DNA of 64,000 nt from Brevibacterium aurantiacum (GTDB taxonomy: Bacteria; Actinomycetota; Actinomycetes; Actinomycetales; Brevibacteriaceae): positions 1 through 64,000 of the forward strand of contig NZ_FXZB01000010.1 of NCBI RefSeq assembly GCF_900169065.1. The letters run 5' to 3'. The notes beneath the pieces are model-generated. The model was not told where the DNA came from and searched no databases. It worked only from the letters and a program-made list of their open reading frames with translations. Positions 9,428 through 16,114 of the stretch are shown here, piece after piece (position 1 is the first letter of the stretch; every line of letters begins with the position of its first letter). The translations under genes were made by a program, and so were the position numbers.

Positions 9428-9943
9428 GTGCGGCTGACTGTTGCGGAGTCGAAGGTCTGCTTCTGGAAGCTGGCCACAGTCTGCCAAACCCCGGTTGTGA
9501 TTGCCTACCGGCGCACTTCGCCGATTGGGGCGCGGCTTCGCACGGAAGAATACTGCGAGGATCTGCGCGCCCTGGTCTGGCGGGGCAACGAGGATGCCCG
9601 GGTTGTGCTGGATGCTCTAGAGCGGTTGGACGTCAGCGAGGAGGACGCCGTTGTCCAACTGGACGAGGTGGCAGTGGAGCTGGAGTTCTTTGTTCGTCAG
9701 CGGAGGATGTCGAGGAAGGTGAGTGCGATTGAGGGGGGCGAAGCGGTTAGTGGATTCGCTTCTGCCGACCACATGAACATTGCAAACGTTTGCACCCGTC
9801 ACTTTGTCATCGCGTGGCGGGTGCTTTCGTGTTCATCCCGGCACTATGGGGACAGACCCATTCCCGATACGGCTACAGGAGGACCACCGGTAGCCACACA
9901 TACTGAAAGACGCATGCCTCGCGCTTCAAGCCGCCCCTGTTGA
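9428..9943 (+). CDS. Possible small hypothetical protein
   Basis: A GTG-started frame of up to 171 residues. The first 110 or so look protein-like, with many charged residues (LVWRGNEDARVVLDALERLDVSEEDAV). The last 50 do not, and the frame runs through a hairpin at 9792-9824. I do not recognise the product. The 3' part may have lost its original frame. The frame sits next to a decayed SH3-domain gene, so a phage-like origin is possible. Confidence 0.25.
   Translation: MRLTVAESKVCFWKLATVCQTPVVIAYRRTSPIGARLRTEEYCEDLRALVWRGNEDARVVLDALERLDVSEEDAVVQLDEVAVELEFFVRQRRMSRKVSAIEGGEAVSGFASADHMNIANVCTRHFVIAWRVLSCSSRHYGDRPIPDTATGGPPVATHTERRMPRASSRPC
9792..9824 (+). terminator. Hairpin, possible terminator
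   Basis: GCACCCGTCAC pairs with GTGGCGGGTGC (11 pairs, one of them G-U) around an 11-base loop, and TTTCGT follows. It looks like an intrinsic terminator for a gene read rightward. That suggests that the coding part upstream ends before it. Confidence 0.4.
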
Positions 9944-10151
9944 TACTGCCCCTGACCAATGTTCGCTCCTCGGCCGATGGGCTCGGGGTGCCAGTGGGCG
10001 GGTGATGCGCATTTGCTCCGCACAACCGGATGCCAATGATTGGGTGCAGGTGGCGCATCCGGGCATGCCGACACAAACAGGTTTCGTCGGCGGATACATG
10101 CATGTGGATTACCTTGAGCTTCTGCCGACCTATGATTCGCACACCATGTAG
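9931..10151 (+). pseudogene. Remnant of an SH3-domain (lysin-like) gene
   Basis: Two adjacent frames together spell a bacterial SH3 domain. From 9958 one frame reads NVRSSADGLGVPVGG and then hits a stop at 10003. The frame one base back continues from 9999 as RVMRICSAQPDANDWVQVAH and later GFVGGYMHVDYLELLP, ending at 10151. NVRS at the first strand, a DWVQV middle strand and a late GxV...YL segment are the SH3_3 pattern of cell-wall hydrolases and phage lysins. No intact catalytic domain is found upstream. I read it as the decayed C-terminus of such a gene. Confidence 0.45.
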
Positions 10152-10178
10152 TGGTTTGCGTACGTGAGACCTTCTTAA

Positions 10179-10235
10179 GTGTCAGACACTCTAACGGTTG
10201 TTGATGTCTCATTGAATGTTGGACACTATGACACG
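10179..10235. repeat. Possible transposon-end repeats
   Basis: The stretch holds a palindrome (GTGTCAGACAC) followed by ATGTCTCATTGAATGTTGGACA and ATGACAC, all variants of TGTC/GACA. This layout resembles the multi-site ends of IS481- or IS3-like elements. No transposase is adjacent on this side. It may be a relic end left at the island border. Confidence 0.3.
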
Positions 10236-10302
10236 GTTGAGCAAGCCCGGCCAGCATCGACGGTAGGCGGAGACCCATTCGTCTATATCAAAGGAGATCA
10301 AC

Positions 10303-10698
10303 ATCACTAAAGGCCAAGGCTACGACTTCCGCTACAGCTCGGAAACCGACACGGCGCCGATGCTGAAAGCGCTGGCCGCTGTCCCTGGCATGCCCGACTA
10401 CGACGGCGCCGACCTCGTGGAATTCGTCAACGAGATCCTTCCGCAGCACCCGGATGCGTTCGACATCCTGGATGTCACCCTGGAAGGTGGTTACACCACT
10501 GGCGAGCTCGAGCTGGCCATCTTCGCACCGGACACTCGCGTCAGCTATGACGACTTCCCGGATGCGTACGAATTGCAGGAAGCTGAGGAGGCCAGTGTTG
10601 GGCTCCCCCGCGGCTTGGCGCTGTTCAGCGACCAGATAGCCAATCTTGGCTACACCATCGGTGGTCCGCAGCTAAGCGACTACGAAACCATCGGGTAG
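10303..10698 (+). CDS. Hypothetical acidic protein with apparent ATC start
   Basis: The frame beginning at 10303 gives 131 residues. It is acidic, with no signal peptide, membrane segment or domain that I recognise (it contains DGADLVEFVNEILPQHPDAF and GGPQLSDYETIG). The first ATG is at 10360, but it has no ribosome site. A strong AAGGAG lies 6 bases before an in-frame ATC at 10303, and the intervening codons (TKGQGYDFRYSSETDTAP) look coding. Either ATC is used, or an ATG has been lost or misread. A terminator follows the stop, so the gene is a single transcription unit in the accessory island. Confidence 0.6.
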   Translation: MTKGQGYDFRYSSETDTAPMLKALAAVPGMPDYDGADLVEFVNEILPQHPDAFDILDVTLEGGYTTGELELAIFAPDTRVSYDDFPDAYELQEAEEASVGLPRGLALFSDQIANLGYTIGGPQLSDYETIG

Positions 10699-10723
10699 GC
10701 CGAAGTCGACCCTACACATGAAC

Positions 10724-10750
10724 CCCAGGCGTTAATACGTCTGGGATTTT
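10724..10750 (+). terminator. Intrinsic terminator
   Basis: CCCAGGCG and CGTCTGGG pair around TTAATA, and ATTTTAT follows. It lies 25 bases past the hypothetical gene and separates it from the sdp operon. Confidence 0.7.
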
Positions 10751-10941
10751 ATCATGCGCCACTCGGGCAAGAGGCAAGAAGCGAGAGTCTTTGTCACAAA
10801 CTGTCATGCTGCGGATCACCGAAAAAGTCCATTGAAAAATAAACCGTACTTGCTGTAAGACTGCGTTGACGATTTGCTCAGAGTCCCATAAGGTCAACAG
10901 TTGAACTAGCAACCCCGTTTGATGTTTAAACAACTAGGAGC

Positions 10942-11607
10942 ATGATGTTCAAGAAGTCACTATGCGCTGGAATACTTGCGTTGAGCCTTGCATCGTCATC
11001 AGCAGCGCCCGCGTCCGCGGTCGATGTTGAGTACCCGAGTCCGCAGTCAGGCCAGGAGTCAGCAAAGCTTGCTGAAAATTACACGCACGAAGAAATTCTG
11101 CAATTCCTGTTTGAAGGAACCGGCAAGGTAGCAAAAGAAAACCCTGAATTGCTTGAGCGGTTCAACTTTAATAAGGACCGCCCGATGGCGGACAAGGAAG
11201 TCCTTGGCAAGGTGATTGACGAATACCTTGACTACCACCCCGATTTTGAAGGCAAAGTTGTTAGCCCTTTGACGTCGGGCGACCCGAAGCAGGTTGAGGC
11301 TGCATTGACCAACCTGACGGATACCTACTTCGATTTCCTAGAGGACGAATACGGGGTGGAGTCGGTGCCCATAAAAGTGTCCCCACAAAAGGGATGTGGG
11401 CCTGGCGGCAAAGTTTGCGTCGTCGCCTACGCGGTAGGTTTTGTCAACGTTGCTGTTTACGCCAATGCCGCTGCTGCAACGATGGCGGTCATCGGGCTCT
11501 ACGTCGTCCCTTCGGCCGTGTCTTACCTGATGGCACCGGACTCGGCAGATGGAGAACTCGTGAAAACTGAGTTCGTTGCTGACCTGACCCGTGCGCTTGC
11601 CGTATGA
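10942..11607 (+). CDS. sdpC: SdpC-family antimicrobial peptide precursor
   Basis: A 221-residue secreted precursor. A Sec signal peptide covers about residues 1-26 (KK, then LCAGILALSLASSSAAPASA). A charged, mostly helical pro-region follows (about 27-148). Then comes a hydrophobic segment at about 152-197 with two cysteines, Cys152 and Cys159, in GCGPGGKVCVVAYAVGF. A polar tail ends it. This is the layout of Bacillus SdpC, from which a short disulfide-bonded membrane-active toxin is cut out. The next two genes are SdpA- and SdpB-like, which strongly supports the call. ATGATG offers two starts behind AGGAG; the second (10945) has the better spacing. Base composition is more AT-rich than in neighbouring core genes. 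Confidence 0.85.
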   Translation: MMFKKSLCAGILALSLASSSAAPASAVDVEYPSPQSGQESAKLAENYTHEEILQFLFEGTGKVAKENPELLERFNFNKDRPMADKEVLGKVIDEYLDYHPDFEGKVVSPLTSGDPKQVEAALTNLTDTYFDFLEDEYGVESVPIKVSPQKGCGPGGKVCVVAYAVGFVNVAVYANAAAATMAVIGLYVVPSAVSYLMAPDSADGELVKTEFVADLTRALAV

Positions 11608-12191
11608 GTCGGAAGTGGTCAATTGCCGGGGCAGCAAGCGTGCGTTCGCTGGTGACGCTAGCCCTCCTCGGATTAGCGATACTGATGCTCCTCGTATCGG
11701 TATTCTTTTCGCTGCCTAGCAATGTGCTGTCCGATAGAGGCAAAGTCAATGCGGCCAGAGTGTTTAGTGTTGATCTTGCGCCGCAGGGTTGGGGGTTCTT
11801 CACAAAGCCGCCATCAGACTCGGATCTGTTCTACTACGACGGCAACCTGCAGTCCGTGATGGAGACCCCACAAGGACGGGCGGATAACCTGCTAGGCCTA
11901 AGCCGGACACAAAGAGCTCAGGGCCCCGAGGGCGGCGCGCTGCTGACTCCCCTCGCGGAAGAGGACTGGTTCAAGTGCGAAACGGGTGAAGATCTAGAAG
12001 AGTGCTATGAATCCCTCAAAGCATCCACGACCGAGCCCATTCGAGCCGACAACACGTTTAAACACCCGACGCTGTGCGGGAAAGTAGTCATCGCCCAGGC
12101 AGAGCCGGTCCCCTGGTCCTACCGGGACCTGTATGAACAGACGCACATCCCGGAAGGAATGATTGAAATGCAGGTGACATGCGAAAACTAG
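11604..12191 (+). CDS. sdpA: SdpA-family toxin-maturation protein
   Basis: A 195-residue protein with one N-terminal membrane segment (about 15-37) and an extracytoplasmic domain. That domain has APQGWGFFTKPPSDSDLFYY, which I take to be the SdpA-family conserved block, and later cysteine-containing motifs (WFKCETGEDLEECYE, LCGKVVIAQAEPVPW). In Bacillus subtilis SdpA is needed with SdpB to turn pro-SdpC into active toxin. Its ATG overlaps the sdpC stop (ATGA), and its 3' end overlaps sdpB by 13 bases. The position between sdpC and sdpB differs from the Bacillus ABC order but keeps all three. Confidence 0.8.
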   Translation: MSRKWSIAGAASVRSLVTLALLGLAILMLLVSVFFSLPSNVLSDRGKVNAARVFSVDLAPQGWGFFTKPPSDSDLFYYDGNLQSVMETPQGRADNLLGLSRTQRAQGPEGGALLTPLAEEDWFKCETGEDLEECYESLKASTTEPIRADNTFKHPTLCGKVVIAQAEPVPWSYRDLYEQTHIPEGMIEMQVTCEN

Positions 12192-13150
12192 TTCATGGAC
12201 TCACTCTGCCGATCGAACGGTCCTTGGCCTGCATGCCGTCGGGTTCGAGGAAGATCGCGGTTGCGCGGTCCCTTATCGCCTTAGCCCAGCTGTCAGTTCT
12301 GTTGCTAACTGAGTGGGATGCACTCTTCGTGTCGTCATCGGACAAAGATTTCGGCCCATCTTGTGACGGCGTCGCCCGTATTGGCGCGTACTGCATGATG
12401 TACTCGTGGGGTGGGCTCACGGTACCCACGCTCGTGGTTATTGCCAGCCTGCTGCTCGTCCTCTCTGGCTACTTCCCCCGTTACACAGGGCTACTCCACG
12501 CATGGGTGACGTTGTCCTTTGCGCCAGCGATCAGTCTCGCCGATGGCGGAGAATCAATCTCACAGGTCCTCGTCCTGCTGCTTGCGCTCGTTTTGCTATC
12601 GGATGGCCGGAAGAACCATTGGATGCCTGATGAGGTGGGTGGTTCAAAACTCCTGCCTCTGAGCTGGGTAGCTGCTCATTTAATACGCTTTCAGATCGCA
12701 TGGCTTTATCTGAATTCTGCGATAGAGAAGACCGCTGTTCCAGAATGGCGTGACGGATCCGCTGTTTATTTCATTACGCTAGATCCCATGTTTGGCACCG
12801 CCCCGCCATTCGGGCCGCTGTTTGATTTCGCTGTCGATATTCCTTTCCTGTCGCTAATGATGACGTGGGGAACGATAGCTGTTGAAATGTCGATTGCGTT
12901 CTTCCTGGTTGGGCCGCGCCGGAGCCGACGTTTCGGTGTTTGGCTGTCAGTTTGTTTGCATATTCTTATTATCGCAATGATCGGGCTATGGTCGTTTGCA
13001 TTCATTATGATTGGAGCTGTGATCGCTGCCTCGGGACCGACCGTTGTGTTGAAAGAATTGCGTCCGAAGATGGCTGGATTTCGTAGTCAGGTTAGTTTTC
13101 TAGAAGAACATGAGGTAAGCGATGACCACGGTGTTGCGCGTACGCATTAA
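12179..13150 (+). CDS. sdpB: SdpB-family (HTTM-like) membrane protein
   Basis: A 323-residue multi-pass membrane protein with roughly seven hydrophobic helices. Typical SdpB/HTTM features are ARSLIALAQLSVLLLT in the first helix, LRFQ-type sequence in the middle (AHLIRFQIAWLYLNSAIEK) and a long loop after it (PEWRDGSAVYFIT). HTTM domains are shared with vitamin K-dependent gamma-carboxylases; in SdpB the domain serves toxin maturation at the membrane. It overlaps sdpA upstream and the 105-residue gene downstream, so all four genes are one transcript. Codon use is AT-richer than in the core genes. Confidence 0.82.
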   Translation: MRKLVHGLTLPIERSLACMPSGSRKIAVARSLIALAQLSVLLLTEWDALFVSSSDKDFGPSCDGVARIGAYCMMYSWGGLTVPTLVVIASLLLVLSGYFPRYTGLLHAWVTLSFAPAISLADGGESISQVLVLLLALVLLSDGRKNHWMPDEVGGSKLLPLSWVAAHLIRFQIAWLYLNSAIEKTAVPEWRDGSAVYFITLDPMFGTAPPFGPLFDFAVDIPFLSLMMTWGTIAVEMSIAFFLVGPRRSRRFGVWLSVCLHILIIAMIGLWSFAFIMIGAVIAASGPTVVLKELRPKMAGFRSQVSFLEEHEVSDDHGVARTH

Positions 13151-13439
13151 GACGAATTGGGTCAACGGTTGGTTTCTGAGACTGTTCACCAAGCCTGTGG
13201 TGCTGGTCGACCGTGTTGAATACCCCGGCCAGTGGTCGAAAGTTACGGAAATTGAAACGATCGACGAGAGCTCCACGCGAGTAGCAGTCGGATTTCGCTA
13301 CTTCGGCCGCGGAAGCGTGCTCGGAACCTCGGAATCAGTGCTGACGCACAACACAGATGCCGGAACGGACTCGGTTGATATGGTCTTCAAAAACGGACCC
13401 TTGAACCACCAGCCGTTTCGGCTAGTGAAGCGCACGTGA
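13122..13439 (+). CDS. Unknown protein of the sdp operon; candidate immunity factor
   Basis: A 105-residue protein overlapping sdpB by 29 bases, with its own GAGGTAAGCG ribosome site before the ATG at 13122. No signal peptide or membrane helix is obvious. It is basic at the ends and looks rich in beta strands (VVLVDRVEYPGQW, VAVGFRYFGRGSVLG, PFRLVKRT). I do not recognise a named domain. The known Bacillus immunity protein SdpI is a membrane protein, and this is not one. Its place as last gene of a toxin operon, followed by a strong terminator, makes immunity or toxin processing the leading guesses. Confidence 0.7.
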   Translation: MTTVLRVRIKTNWVNGWFLRLFTKPVVLVDRVEYPGQWSKVTEIETIDESSTRVAVGFRYFGRGSVLGTSESVLTHNTDAGTDSVDMVFKNGPLNHQPFRLVKRT

Positions 13440-13511
13440 GTGGTGGCGCTGCGCTCCTGCTAGTCCGCTAGAGGAACTGGGACACTCTTCACAGGCACAT
13501 ACCCAATAGAA

Positions 13512-13544
13512 AAGACCCCGAGCACATCACACGCTCGGGGTCTT
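13512..13544. terminator. Strong bidirectional terminator
   Basis: A perfect 12-base stem (AAGACCCCGAGC with GCTCGGGGTCTT) encloses a 9-base loop. It lies between the sdp operon, read rightward, and two small genes read leftward, and can end both. Confidence 0.85.
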
Positions 13545-13555
13545 GGGGTTGTTGG

Positions 13556-13705
13556 TTACTCGTCGGACATGAGGATGTCGAGGAGTTCTTCGAGTACGCT
13601 GACGTGTTTGCCAGTCCTTCGCTGCTTCATACGCCGTATGCGCTCAGCAAGCGGGTCAGGATCATGCTCCAAGCAGAACATGCGATCGCCAACCGAGGCG
13701 AACAT
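13556..13705 (-). CDS. Small hypothetical protein (49 aa)
   Basis: An ATG at 13705, preceded by GAGGAG at 6-base spacing, opens a 49-residue frame reading MFASVGDRMFCLEHDPDPLA at the start and SVLEELLDILMSDE at the end. It is charged, with a likely C-terminal helix and one cysteine. It starts 9 bases after the stop of the 70-residue gene, so the two form an operon. I do not recognise the family. The size and setting are like small genes of actinobacterial phages. Confidence 0.55.
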   Translation of the reverse strand: MFASVGDRMFCLEHDPDPLAERIRRMKQRRTGKHVSVLEELLDILMSDE

Positions 13706-13714
13706 GTCATCTCC

Positions 13715-13927
13715 TCAGACTTCGCAGACGGCACCGATCTCGTGGAGGTCGAATACGCCTGATGAGAACAATCCGCAGTGTTTACAGCTTCCAGAGCCGT
13801 CCGTGTAGCCGCGGGTTTCGAACTCGTGCTCGTGACCGTCGGCGATGTAGCCCTGGTACTTCTGCCACGCCTGCTCTTCCGCCGCCTTAATAGAGTCCCC
13901 TTCACCACGGATGAAAGTATCTGGCAT
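13715..13927 (-). CDS. Small zinc-finger-like protein, 5' end hit by IS
   Basis: A 70-residue frame. It contains FIRGEGDSIKAAEEQAWQKY and then HEFETRGYTDGSGSCKHCGL with a CxxC pair, plus a histidine before it, so a small metal-binding site is plausible. Similar small proteins are common in actinobacterial phages and genomic islands (recalled, not searched). The ATG at 13927 lies inside the 12-bp target duplication of the adjacent IS, so the insertion replaced everything upstream of the start, including the original promoter and any earlier start. Expression now depends on the IS. Confidence 0.5.
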   Translation of the reverse strand: MPDTFIRGEGDSIKAAEEQAWQKYQGYIADGHEHEFETRGYTDGSGSCKHCGLFSSGVFDLHEIGAVCEV

Positions 13928-13931
13928 TGCT
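13920..13931. repeat. Target-site duplication, left copy
   Basis: TCTGGCATTGCT abuts the left inverted repeat of the IS1634-family element. It is identical to the sequence that abuts the right end at 15642-15653. Confidence 0.85.
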
Positions 13932-15641
13932 CCTGACTTGCACAGGTGACCGGTGATTTCACGGTGTCGTGGAATGTTTGTGCTGGTAAGGGAGTTATCA
14001 CTCGCGCTTTTGGGTAACTAAATTCGACACTAAAATGGGTCCATGAGCCCATTCGTGCGTAAGGTCCCCACAGCGTCCGGGGCCACCGCAGTGCAGATCG
14101 CTGACAAAACAGGTGGACGCTACCGCATCGTCGAGCACCTCGGTTCTGCCCACACTCCCGAGGAACTCGCAGCACTCATGGCTCTTGGCCGCGACAAACT
14201 CCACCCCGGACAAGGTGTCCTCGACTTCGACCACACCGACAAACCCGCCACGGCCCCCGCGGTCGTGAAGTCCAGCCGGTCACAAGTCATCGTCGATACG
14301 ATCCGTGCCGCCTACGAGCGTTTGGGCTTTGATACCGTCGATGACGAAGCCTTCTTCCAACTCGTCCTCGCCCGCCTGATCGAACCCACCTCGAAATCCG
14401 ATAGCGTGAGAGTCCTTTCCGAGCTCGGTGTCGATACTGTCCACCGCAACACGTTCCTGACGTGTCTCAAACGCGCCCGCGACCACAACTATCGCGACCA
14501 GATCGCAGCGAAGTGTTTCGACTACTCAGTGGCTACGACCGGGATCAGTCTCCTCCTCTACGACGTCACTACCCTGTACTTCGAGGCAGAGAAAGAAGAC
14601 AGTCTGCGAAAAGTCGGATACTCCAAAGAACGTCGAGTCGACCCACAGATCGTTGTCGGACGGGACTCCTCGTTGATCGAACAGGGTTCCCGTTAGAGAT
14701 CGGGTGCTTCGAAGGCAACAAAGCAGAGACCCACACGATCATTCCCGTGATCAAACGCTTCCAAGACCGCCACCAAGTATCGGACATGGTCGTGGCTGCC
14801 GATGCCGGAATGCTCTCGTCGAAGAACTTAAAAGAACTCGATGACGCAGGCCTGCGGTTCATTGTTGGTTCCAGGCAGGTCAAGGCCCCGCACGACCTGG
14901 CAACGTATTTCCACTGGAACGGCGAGTGGGCCGATGACCAGACCGTCATCGATACGATCACTCCTCGTGGCCAGAAACGACTTGACCCACACCGAACAAA
15001 AACGAGGTCGGAACCCGTCTGGGACGCGGAGTCGTTTCCGGATGCGTGGCGGGCGGTGTGGCAGTACCGACGCAAGAGAGCGATGCGTGACGAACAGACT
15101 CTGAATCTGCAGCGCAACCGAGCTATCAGCATCATCGAGGGAGACTCGCAACCGAAATCAGCGAGGTTCGTCAAAACCAAGGGAGCGGAGAAGGTCTTCG
15201 ACGAGAAGGCCTATGACCGGGCGATGAAGCTGTCCGGGTTCAAGGGATACGTCACCAATATTCCAAAGACCATCATGCCGGCAAGGGAGGTCATCGGCAG
15301 CTATCACGACCTCTGGCATGTCGAACAGTCGTTTCGGATGTCGAAGACAGATCTCGATGCCAGGCCGATGTTTCACCGGACCCGGGACGCGATCGAGGCT
15401 CACCTGACAGTCGTGTTCACTGCTTTGGGTGTGGCGAGGTTTATGCAAGACGCGTCCGGGGTGTCGTTGAAGAAGATCATCACGACGTTGCGTCCGTTGC
15501 GGGAGTTCACTGGCGTCATTGGTGATCAGGAGATCACGTTCGCCCCAGATATCCCGCCGGCGGCGAGGGAACTCCTCGACGCGCTACCGACTGGCCAATC
15601 ACCTTGACTCCGCCAGGGTAACTAAACCTGTGCAACTCAGG
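13932..15641 (+). mobile_element. IS1634-family insertion sequence
   Basis: An element of about 1.7 kb. The ends are CCTGACTTGCACAGGT on the left and ACCTGTGCAACTCAGG on the right. They are 16-base inverted repeats that differ at one position, and a 12-base direct repeat flanks them. It holds one transposase gene, broken by a 5-base insertion. IS1634-family members (such as IS1549) are known to leave target duplications that are longer and more variable than usual, which fits the 12 bases seen. It inserted at the start of a small gene in the accessory island. Confidence 0.88.
14043..15607 (+). pseudogene. IS1634-family transposase, frameshifted
   Basis: The 5' frame (14043 to about 14660) gives the N-terminal domain and the first catalytic aspartate region, ISLLLYDVTTLYFE. 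The product continues in the -1 frame from about 14666 (LLVDRTGFPLEIGCFEGNK) to 15607. That part contains the second aspartate (VVAADAGMLSSKNL) and the glutamate region (SYHDLWHVEQSFRMSKTDL). At 14661-14665 there are five extra bases (CGGGA) between IVVG and LLVD, compared with the expected reading. No slippery heptamer is seen, so neither piece holds a full DDE triad and the element is probably unable to move by itself. Confidence 0.85.
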
Positions 15642-15653
15642 TCTGGCATTGCT
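15642..15653. repeat. Target-site duplication, right copy
   Basis: TCTGGCATTGCT, identical to the left copy at 13920-13931. The next base (C) also matches, so the duplication could be counted as 12 or 13 bases. Confidence 0.85.
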
Positions 15654-15966
15654 CGATCGATACACCACGACCGATGATCGGGGCCACCTCAGTTTCCAGT
15701 ACTCGGTTCGAGCCCTTCACTGTGGCGGTCACTTCAAGTTCCGTAAGCATGTAATCGTGTTCGGTTCACCCTGGACAGGGCACCAGGTGCCCATCACTGA
15801 TCATGGCGGACACCTCGAGTTCTATCTCATCCCGCACGGTGAACTCGTCGCGACGCTCGATCTTCCTCTACTCAGGCAATACAACATCAGCAAGGTCGGC
15901 AGATTCGTCAACAGAGACCGTAAGCACCTCCCATCGGGAGTCGAATCGTTCAAGAAACCCACCTGA
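15649..15966 (+). pseudogene. Probable tail of a transposase/integrase
   Basis: A 105-codon frame beginning at the IS border with no proper start. It reads DRYTTTDDRGHLSFQYSV and later ITDHGGHLEFYLIPHGELV, with three GGHLxF-like strands, and ends FVNRDRK...FKKPT. The beta-rich, arginine-rich tail and the TGTC repeats that follow immediately are the usual right end of an IS481/IS3-like integrase gene. I recognise the layout rather than an exact family. Any N-terminal part is missing in this window. The frame opposite is also open (from an ATG near 15750), so the coding strand is not certain. Confidence 0.35.
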
Positions 15967-16024
15967 GTGTCAGATAAGTCAGTACGGACACTGTCCGATA
16001 AACCACTGCGAACAGTGTCCGATA
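15967..16024. repeat. Three 24-bp-spaced TGTCCGATA repeats
   Basis: GTGTCAGATA (15967), CTGTCCGATA (15991) and GTGTCCGATA (16015) lie exactly 24 bases apart. The first two 24-base units agree at 17 positions. They look like repeated transposase-binding sites at the outer end of an IS, or an iteron-like binding array. Confidence 0.55.
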
Positions 16025-16060
16025 TGAAGGTAGTCAGCACGCGGGTGCAATTAGTGACGT

Positions 16061-16114
16061 CACGGAGGTTTAAGGCGCCGAGCCTTCACGCACGGAGGTT
16101 GAGTGCCGAGCCAT
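16061..16114. repeat. 30-bp tandem repeat downstream of the regulator
   Basis: CACGGAGGTT occurs at 16061 and again at 16091. It is followed in each case by a similar GCCGAGCC stretch, giving two imperfect 30-base units. It sits just past the 3' end of the response-regulator gene, beside the palindrome GTGACGTCAC (16055-16064). Confidence 0.5.

Noticed and set aside
14643..14670. Programmed frameshift in the IS transposase
   Set aside because: No slippery heptamer or following stem is seen; the reading needs loss of five bases or gives two additional residues.
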